A DNA stretch of 64,000 nucleotides, taken from contig CM065801.1 of assembly GCA_033398695.1 (NCBI GenBank), positions 51,470,358 through 51,534,357 of the forward strand, in the 5' to 3' direction. The translations under genes were made by a program, and so were the position numbers. Under the pieces are notes generated by a model. It made no database searches. It was not told where the DNA came from and saw nothing but the letters and a program-made list of their open reading frames with translations. How positions within the stretch are numbered: the stretch's first letter is position 1; each line of letters begins with the position of its first letter. Positions 56,741 through 64,000 of this stretch are shown one piece after another. Source of the DNA: Orobanche coerulescens (taxonomy: Eukaryota > Streptophyta > Magnoliopsida > Lamiales > Orobanchaceae).

Positions 56741-57995
56741 GCGGACATTAGGGGAGTACTTGACCTTTTCTTTTATTGCATATTACATTCTGTATACATT
56801 GAGGTCAATGTACGTCCTAATTTTGGGGGGGTTTACTTTCATTTTCTTTTTACTTATTCGTTTGCATTTTTCGTTATTTTTTCGTTATTTTTGACGCTAG
56901 CCTTGCTTGTCTTGTTTTTAATTGCATTCGTGAATTTTTATGTGCTTCCTTGTGTAAAACTGATGTTATGATACTGATTTCTCTTTGAAGAAACGGTTGA
57001 GTTTTGGTCGAGTTTGCAGTCAGTGATATTTGTTTCCTCCGAGTATTCATTTAGGTCTATATTTTTCGTTATTTTAGAAATCTTAGCGGATAAGAAAGGA
57101 GACATACGTGTTTTCAAATCGCTGTCTATACGTTTGGTTATACTTTTCGTGTAGCTAGTCGTCCAGTAACATGAGTCTTGTTGGCACTTAAATTGAGTTT
57201 AGAGTCGGACAGTTTTTCCCAAAAAGTCGAGAATTTATATATGTTCTATGATGGGAAGTCTAGTAACTGGGGGTATTCACGTGACCCGTTGTTTACTCTC
57301 GCGTAAAATGACAACCCTGAATAGACTAATGATTTAGAAATATCGCATTACCGATGATGGGAAGCCTAGTAACCGGGGGTATTCACGTGACCCGTTGTTT
57401 ACTCTCGCGTAAAACAGCAACCTTGACATGAGGGAATTGCTATTCGAGTTTTTTCTCCGCTGTAGAGGGGGACTTAGTAACTAGAAGCATCCATGTGCCC
57501 CATGAGTGTCTTTTATGTCAAACGGTTTCCCAATACATGAGAATGGAAATCCACCCTAGGATTATCCCGATGAAATATCCCGAGATCCGAACCTAGTGGT
57601 TAACTCGAACCTTTATTATGATCATACATAAGGGAATGCTGTCCGAGGAATATTTTTGATGTTGAAACTCTTAAATTTTTGCCATTAGACTGTGGGACTG
57701 GGCGAGTTAGCTTGTTTAATCTAACCCTTCGTATTGGCGGTCGGTTAAATTCACGCTTGTTAATCTTTGAGCTTGATTTTCTTCATGAACGATTGATTAG
57801 CACTAATAATGGTTACTTTGTGGAATCAGTGTCCGGGATGTGACTCACTATTACGATACTCGTATTATTCTTTGAGATTTTCAGGGTAGTATTGATTAAG
57901 TTAAGCACTATGGATTTGCACGATTATTCACGATACTTTTTGTTTAAAATTAATTTTTGTTTGAGGACAAGCAAAGGCTCAAGTTTGGGGGTATT
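56741..57995 (+). other. C region between ORF2 and 3' LTR: two purine tracts, two hairpins
   Basis: TTTTGGGGGGGTTT (about 56820-56833) lies 80 bp after ORF2, and AAGTTTGGGGGTATTT (57980-57995) abuts the 3' LTR. Between them a block with AGTAACYGGGGGTATTC and a TTTAC(TCTCGC)GTAAA hairpin occurs twice (hairpins 57292-57307 and 57398-57413). No gene seen. Confidence 0.7.
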
Positions 57996-59310
57996 TGTTA
58001 GGCGTATTTTTATGTGCTTATTTATCATTATTTTGTATCCATTTTATGTCTAAATCTGCATAAATGAGCTTTTAATGCACTATTCTTATATGTTTTGTAG
58101 GAAATTGGAGTCCGGAAGCTCGAACGGCGAAAAACAGGCCGTAACGACAATTTTTGGCCTGGGGCCGCGACACGAACCAAATGAGCCGCGACACACGAAG
58201 ATGACTAGCAAGCGCCGAGTGGACTGTACCGGGGGCCGCGGCACAGCTTAAGTGAGCCGCGACCCATGAGGAAAAATAGGCACCCAGGCATGGAGCGCTG
58301 AACGTTGGGACCGCGGCACAGATTAAGTGAGCCGCGGCCTGCGGGGCGGTTTTGCTGTGTTTTTGCGTTTCTTTGCCGTTTCTGAAGCCCGTTTTCGACC
58401 CAATCCCCAGACGCGTTTTGGAGGCTAATGATAGTTATAAATAGGGGTTTAAGGTCTGAAAGTTGCAGGATCGAAGAATCAGAGGAGGATTGATCATCAA
58501 GAGAATCGAGGAATTGAGAAGAAGCAGGAAACACCAAGGAAGCCAGAGAACGGAGGAATCCAAGTTCTTCGTCTGCGTTTGATTTCTATGCTTTCTTTAA
58601 CTCTTTTCGTATTTTTATTTTCTAGCATGTCAGGCTAGAACCCTATTCTAGGATTTTGATGAAACCGAAGTTTTGACAAATTTACTTTTGATTATCAATA
58701 TAATTCCCTTTTCTATTGAGTTTTCCCAATTGTTTTTAATGCTTTCAATTGTGTGGCCTATAATTAAATTGTTTTAATTACGCAACTCGAATCGGGAGAG
58801 GGGAGTTGGTAGGATAAATTGGTGAGAACCGTTTTATCTTGTGAGATAGGAATATACTCATAGGAATTACGTGGCCTGTCTGAAGATTCCGTGCTTTTTG
58901 CCTATTGTCGAATTAATCCACCTAGGAATAGAGTGTGTTATTCGCCTTAGAAAAATCTATTGACCTCGGGAGAGGCGGTAGAGTATTTTAGCAACCTTCG
59001 CCTTCAATGAATTGGGAAATCATTAAATTCATATAATCGAGAGTAATTCGGATAAACCGAGGTGGATTCACAATCCTAGATTAATTCCTTATTTGATTTT
59101 CTTCCTTTAAATAATTGATTCTACTATTTCTTTGCTTTTATTAATTTTCCTTAATTATTACTTGCACCTAAAATTTCGAAAGTTCAGATAAAATTAGAAT
59201 ACTCATAAATCGGTAGTTAGTAAGTCAGTCCTCGTGGGAACGATATCTTACTCATCTCTTTATTACTTGTTTACGACAACGTGCACTTGCGTTCACCGAA
59301 TTCCGCAACA
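57996..59310 (+). repeat. C 3' LTR (1315 bp)
   Basis: Matches 50150-51466. Palindrome pairs at about 58160-58345, TATAAATA at 58436-58443. Confidence 0.92.
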
Positions 59311-59825
59311 CTGTGTGCGCTGGATCGTTGGAATACCATCAGTATGTTGAGACTGTTATGATGTGATATGTGTTGTTATTTCTCGTTGGAGAAACTTGTT
59401 ATGATGATTGTTGATTACATCACTGTTGTATGATTATTGTACTTGTATTAGCATCGTTGTGCTAACCCCTTCGGGGGTGAATATTTGTTTATGTTCAGGA
59501 TCCGGGAGAGCGGGGAAACAATCACTGGAGCTGCATGACGACGAGGGTGCAGAGTGATGTTCTGGCCGGGTTTATTTCCTGTTGTTGGTCATTTTAATAA
59601 GTACTCGAGTACGTCATAATTTGTGATGTTTGGATCTCAGTGATGTATTAATAATCTTCATTTGGATATTTGTATTCTCGGTATTGAACCAGAACTGTCG
59701 TATTTTATTTCAGTGATTTCATAATTTAGTATCTATTATTGTCTTTTCATTTATTCAGCCTTGTAAATTCTTATGTAAATGATTTACGTCGCTGTAATAT
59801 TCCTAAATATATCGGGGGTGTTATA
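59311..59825 (+). repeat. D 3' LTR, segment 2
   Basis: Resumes at CTGTGTGCGCTGG. Carries the acceptor TTCAG (59498), the GTACTCGAGTAC core (59601-59612) and the end GGGGGTGTTATA. Confidence 0.9.
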
Positions 59826-60117
59826 GTTTGCTTGGCGTCTTGTCTTTTAGTTTTATTAATTATGTCATTTGTTTCAGTACTCGAGTACTTTCTTCTTTTG
59901 GACTTGTATTCGTTTGTGGACCCAGTTTGGGAAAGGTTTTATTTATTACTGTCGGGTTCAGTCTATTTGTTTTGAATGTCTTAACATTGTGGAATCGTTT
60001 GTATGTTTATGATGCTTGTCATCAGTCGTGATGTCGAGTTTGTGTGTTAGCCTGGTGGATTCCAAAGGTTGGGTCCACGGTGCTGTAATATGCCCTGAAC
60101 GTTTCGGGGGTGTTACA
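59826..60117 (+). repeat. A 3' LTR, segment 3
   Basis: Final part of the A LTR from the GTTTG duplication: perfect 14-bp palindrome at 59876-59889 and the terminal GGGTCCACGG...GGGGGTGTTACA. Confidence 0.92.
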
Positions 60118-62154
60118 TTATCTCCGACACTTGAGGAGGAGCAGGAGTCGTATATGTAGTCCATTAGTGATGCTGCGAGCGAGCGGGTGCAGTATACGCA
60201 CAGGATGGCCCTATGCAAGAAGGGGGGGAGGGGGAAGGGGAAAGGTAAGGGTAAGGGGAGGGCTCGTGATGGTGATGATTCTGTCGGTGATCTAGCCGGA
60301 GACTTATTATTTGGCAGCGGACATTCAGTCCGGTTATTTCTGAGCCTGTATATCTTACTATTGGACGTGAGTCATCAAGAGAGCCTAATGAGCCTATGCA
60401 TACTGATTTTCAGCGCCAGAGTTCTCCGACACGGGGTCCTCACCAGACTGCATCTTCTCCGTCACGGGGTACTCACGAGACTGCACACTTTACAGATTTT
60501 GATACCCATTTCACCCATCTGTGTATATATATCGATTCATCGGTCCAGCAGATGCATTGATATGTTGATGACAAAGTGGAAAAGAGTGTCCTTAGCACCG
60601 ACGTAGCATCGATCCCGATAGAGCGCACTCAGAGTCTCGATCATAATGCTGATGGAGCTTCAGTCCCGGTAGAGCACACTCAGAGTCTCGATCATCACGT
60701 TGATGGAGCTTTGGTCCCGGTAGAGCACACTCAAAGTCTCGATCATCATGCTGATGAATCCTCGGCCCCTACAGTTACCCCCCATTTATGCCTGCTGAGA
60801 TGTTGGTGACACCACCAGAGGTTGCCCCTAGGACTCGACCATCCTCTTCCACTGCGGATCTGAGCCCTATCCCTCTTAAGTATTCCTCTATTCCTATTCG
60901 ATCAGATACGTATGATGCGCCTAGACCGCAGTATAGGTCATACAGATCGCATTACCCCTTCTCGACCACTGTAGTTCGGAAGAGGAAGGACTTGGATGAG
61001 GACGCGTATAGTAGGTGTTTGGACAGCGGCGAGAGGTGAGTTAAATTGTAAATTCAATATTATTTACTAAAATTATCCATATTTAAACGAAGAGTAAATT
61101 GTAGTTTCAATGTTGTGCTGCATGCGGAGCTAGTGCCTCCTGGTTTTTGATGCTACATGACAGATCCAGATTAATAGATGCAGAAGTAAGTCTTTCAATT
61201 TATATATACGTAATCTCTTATTGAAATGTGTAGTTATTGAAAATGTTTAATTTATTTGAAATTTAAATGATATCCAGCATTTAGATGCATATCTGAGGAT
61301 CTTACAGTTTGGTCTCGGATTTGTTGGCATGCGATGGCTCGATGATTGGGTTGCCCAGACGATTTTGGTTCATACGAGCTTCTTGGTAATGAAAAAATAT
61401 TAATTTCTAAATTTATTCCAAATTAATTGAGTACTTCGTTATTTGACAAAATTATTTAATATTAGGCTACGTGTATGAATGTATGGAATAATTCTAATAG
61501 GAGAGGAGGTTCATTGAGGATTGACGATGAGGATCTAGATTTCTTGATCAGCCATGTTCACGGCCTGAGACCATTTTGGGGCGATCATCGCCCTTGGTGG
61601 GAGTTACGCGAGGTGATAATTTATTGGATGTTTTTGTTATTTATCTGTATTAGTTATTCGTTTACTATTGTGCTGACAATGTACTTTTTGAATGATCCAG
61701 GTGTTGACCATCTGGAGTACGTCTCCAGAGTCCTCGAGCGGACATTGGGTTGTTCTCCGCATTAGACTCGAGGAGAGTATCATCATCATGCACGATTCTC
61801 TGGCGCAGGAACACGATGCATATTGGAAGTTAAGATCGCGGCAGGCATCGAGTATATGTCACTTAATTCCTACCATTCTACAGTGTTCTGGATTTTACGA
61901 GCGCCGCCCTGATATCACCCCGGTTACTCCGTTTCGAATTACTATAGCGAGGAAGGATTTATGGTATGTACAGGATGACTCGACCTCTTGTGGTGCGTAT
62001 TCTATACGGACTTTAGAGTCTCTCGTACATCAGTCTTTCTCTCATGGAAAGACCGAGACATATATTTACGCATTTAGAGGACGTATGGCACAAACTATAT
62101 GGAGGTTTAGCGACGATGTAGATACTGTAGTATGTGATCCGACTAGTTTGTTTA
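60118..62154 (+). pseudogene. 3' part of the DUF1985/Ulp1-type gene: Ulp1 (C48) protease domain
   Basis: Continues exon 3 from 674. A variable middle follows: KKGGRGKGKGKGKG (about 60216), a 51-bp repeat, a Pro/Ser-rich stretch and a GTGAGT donor (61036). Later exons: WFLMLHDRSRLIDAE (to 61185), HLDAYLRILQFG (61278-61385), WNNSNRRGGSLRIDDEDLDF (61466-61612) and 61701 to 62154. The last exon holds the Ulp1/SUMO-protease catalytic set: His in GHWVVLRI (CAT 61743), Asp in MHDSLAQ, Cys in STSCGAYSIR. Exon borders fit GT-AG. Disabled by TAG after QESYM (about 60156) and shifts between 60300 and 60560. Many genes of this type are cargo of Mutator-like elements; no terminal repeats are visible here, so host gene or element cargo stays open. 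Confidence 0.7.
60612..60764 (+). repeat. Three 51-bp coding repeats in the Ulp1-type gene
   Basis: Each codes 17 residues of the form VPVEHTQSLDHHADGAS. Starts at 60612, 60663 and 60714, all in one frame, so the repeat arose in a coding context. Confidence 0.85.
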
Positions 62155-64000
62155 TGTAATACCCGTACTTTTTGTAAATCTTCTACTCTTGTACTTTGTA
62201 ATTTTTACGCTCGTATAAGTGTTTGGTAAGCTTATATGGATCTTGGAACTCTTGTCAATTGGATTTACCCCTTTTCTTGTTCGGATCGTCGCTGTTTTCG
62301 GATCCTTGATGCGATCCTACTACCTTCGTGTAATGGGTAGCGCACGCTACGCACACAGTGTAGCGCACGCTAATTTAGTGAGGGTAGCGCACGCTATCCA
62401 TTATCATTAGCGCACGCTACTAATGTATTGTAGGCGGACAGCCCAGTAGCTACTGGACTGGAAAAGGGAATTCCTAGCGTACGCTAGGTGTGACTGGTAG
62501 CGTACGCTAGATTTTGGTGGTAGCGCACGCTACGTTGCTAGAGTAACGTGCGCTAAAGAGAGTAGAGCTGGGGACAGTAGGTTCTGGACTGGACACTGAC
62601 TACCAGGTAGCGCACGCTATTAGAAATAACTAGCGCACGCTAATTGAAGTCACTAGCGCACGCTATGAGCAGGTGTTAGCGTACGCTCACGGAACTGGCA
62701 GGGGTTACTGGATTGCCTGGTGAGTCCGATAGCGCGCGCTATTTTTCATGACTAGCGCACGCTAGTCCCTATTTAGTATAAATAGGACATTTCCGTTCCC
62801 AAATCGTCATTTCTTCCTTCCTTCACCTCCTTGGACGATTTTAGGCGATTCCGGGCGATTTGTGAGGAGTTCTTCGAGCTGCAATTATCTAGCAACACCT
62901 TTGAGTTTCTAGTTCGGATTTATCAACGTTTAATCCTCTCCACCGCTCCAAATCAAGGTAAACTTCTCACAACCCTAGATATTCGAGATTTGGGGATTTT
63001 CCATACGATCTCTTCGATCCAGCTTGTTGTTATGTTAGAGTATATCGATTACGAGTTATCTACCTTGGATACATGTTTTCCTACGAATTTATTGGTATAT
63101 TTCCGGAGTTCTTGAGTATTTGGGATATTTGACTTCCGATTCACTATCTAAGAGAATTATTTCCTAACACATGTATCGGGGTAGTAATTTGAGTGATTCC
63201 AACTTATTTTCATACCGATGGAGTTTTGATAATTGAATTACGAACTTGTCTAGGTTCGGAGTTGTCGAATCCTTCAATCTTGGTACCTTGTCGTTCGTAC
63301 CCTTTTCCTTTCGTTTCCAGGCAAGTGATTCTTGTGAAAGTTATGTTCTTAAATGTGAAAAGTAATGCATGTGATTGTGAGAGTTGTTTTCGTTCACTCG
63401 AGAGGACCCGACGGGTCGAGGAGGGTTCCGCTTATGTCGGTTCCGTGAACGTTTGGGTTAGCCACTCCGAGATGATCCGACGGGGTCGAGGAGGGATTCG
63501 CGCATTGTCGAGTCCACGGTTAATCAAGAGATATCATCATTTCCAAATATGTTTGGATAATTGTATTTTCCGGAAAATCATTATCATGGCTTTGAATTGG
63601 TGCAGATGCTTTTATGTATAAGACTTGACATTTCACTTGTAATACTTGCCCTAACCCCTCTCGTTTGGGGAAAATTACTTTTGTGTTTTTCAGGTCCTAA
63701 GGAACCTTACGAGCGAGCGCCGGGACGATACGATGAGGATGGCGAGGCGTGATACTGTGGCTAGTTGCGTTCTACTTTGTTTGGTCGTTGTTCTCTTCGG
63801 TCCATTTTATCCTTGTAATAATAAGTGGTACTCGAGTACTTTAGGAAAGTCCTTTTTCATTGTTGTACAACTTCTTGTATTTCTTCATGGTATTGTTTGT
63901 CCGTGGTTGAAATTCCTTGGTTGTATCGAGTTTATTGTTTCCCAAGTGGATTTTATTAAATTCAATACGTTGTGAGTGAGATAAGCCTAGTAAATTCCAG
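62155..64000 (+). mobile_element. LTR H of a further gypsy element, cut by the window end
   Basis: TGTAATACCCGTAC begins at 62155, directly behind the Ulp1 coding sequence, so the apparent stop there is made by the LTR itself. It has the landmarks of the A, D and E LTRs in order: palindrome array, TATAAATA, AAG|GTAAAC donor-like site (about 62957), GC donor AG|GCAAGT (63321), duplicated CACTCSGAG...CGACGGG modules (about 63397 and 63462), acceptor TTTTTCAG (63693), GTACTCGAGTAC (63828-63839). No LTR end or target duplication is visible inside the window, so it may be a full element or a solo LTR. Confidence 0.8.
62338..62784 (+). promoter_or_regulatory. H promoter: 14 palindromes in quartets at 23 bp, then TATA box
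   Basis: AGCGCACGCT-type units start at 62339, 62362, 62386, 62409; 62476, 62499, 62522, 62545; 62609, 62632, 62655, 62678; 62731, 62754. Steps within groups are 23 bp (once 24). Groups begin about 122-137 bp apart, and the spacers share a TACTGGACTGG-like motif. TATAAATA starts at 62777, exactly one further 23-bp step. Confidence 0.9.

Larger units (their letters stand above)
50150..59310 (+). mobile_element. Element C: Athila-like non-autonomous gypsy element (9161 bp)
   Basis: Plus-strand sister of B. Order: 5' LTR, tRNA-Asp primer site, gag-protease, conserved motif, internal palindromes and TATA, ORF2, tract and hairpins, 3' LTR. RT, RNase H and integrase are absent. LTRs differ at few positions. 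Confidence 0.93.
33159..59825 (+). mobile_element. Element D: Tekay-like Ty3/gypsy element containing E and C
   Basis: Plus-strand element with 5' LTR 33159-34489, Met primer site, gag-pol split at its start by E, purine tract and a 3' LTR split by C. Its proteins are clearly related to A and E but more distant, and its LTRs differ except at the shared landmarks. Coding region carries a few stops and frameshifts. Confidence 0.92.
675..60117 (+). mobile_element. Element A: old Tekay/Del-like Ty3/gypsy element, the outer shell
   Basis: Begins TGTAATATCC and ends TGTTACA, flanked by TTATC. Stripped of five direct insertions (F, G, B, hAT, D) the parts give 5' LTR, Met-tRNA primer site, gag, protease, RT, RNase H, integrase, chromodomain-like tail, purine tract and 3' LTR in the usual order, all on the plus strand. 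The terminal [10 protein letters not shown] motif and the Met primer site fit the chromovirus Tekay/Del lineage. Many stops, frameshifts and lost catalytic residues show it is dead. Its proteins are very close to those of element E. Confidence 0.93.

Noticed and set aside
60118..62154. A functional host SUMO protease gene
   Set aside because: Stops and frameshifts in the left exons, 59 kb of insertion in exon 3 and an LTR at the C terminus make function at this locus very unlikely, despite the intact catalytic residues.
62338..62764. Regularly spaced repeats that look like a CRISPR array (also in F)
   Set aside because: Units are 10-12 bp palindromes with 11-13 bp spacers, in grouped blocks upstream of a TATA box within a plant LTR. 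No cas genes, and repeat length is far below CRISPR repeats.

Overview
The window is plant nuclear DNA from a repeat-rich chromosome region. I see no bacterial gene, operon or rRNA/tRNA gene. Nearly all of it is a stack of transposable elements nested in one another inside a decayed DUF1985/Ulp1-protease type gene (about 2.7 kb, at 1-674 and 60123-62154). Intact target-site duplications (TSDs) let the stack be unpacked exactly. The species cannot be named from the sequence; a flowering plant is a safe call from the chromodomain Ty3/gypsy (Tekay/Del-like), Athila-like, Ty1/copia and hAT families.

Layout. Element A, an old Tekay-like gypsy element, occupies 675-60117 (TSD TTATC). Five insertions lie directly in A: solo LTR F (5699-8337, TSD CCGTA), copia element G (9310-17344, TSD TGTAT), Athila-like element B in reverse orientation (17646-26786, TSD ACGAG), a hAT transposon (27797-31892, 8-bp TSD) and Tekay-like element D (33159-59825, TSD GTTTG). 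D in turn carries element E (34732-43634, TSD GTTGA), close kin of A inserted at the gag start of D, and element C (50150-59310, TSD CTGTG), a sister of B. A further LTR, H, starts at 62155 and runs off the window. A, G, D and the hAT are decayed by stops and frameshifts. E has the best preserved pol, and B and C are structurally complete but non-autonomous.

How parts work together. A, D and E encode gag with zinc knuckles, aspartic protease, RT, RNase H, integrase and a C-terminal chromodomain-like tail, and have initiator-Met-tRNA primer sites. B and C have a tRNA-Asp primer site and gag-protease, lack RT/RNase H/integrase, and carry a second ORF with its own apparent promoter. They would need enzymes in trans.

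Main novelty. Six LTR lineages (A, D, E, F, H, B/C) carry upstream of their presumed core promoter an array of short CpG-rich palindromes spaced 21-23 bp, about two helical turns, in groups of two to five. The motif differs between lineages: TTACGGCCGTAA in A and F, TAGCGTACGCTA-like in D and H, GTTACGACGTAAC-like in E, GTGCCGCGGCAC in B and C. The architecture is kept while the sequence changes. B and C repeat the module inside the element, just upstream of a TATA box serving the second ORF. The LTRs of A, D, E and H also share a predicted GC-AG leader intron, a duplicated module within or near it, and a 14-bp palindrome near the 3' end.
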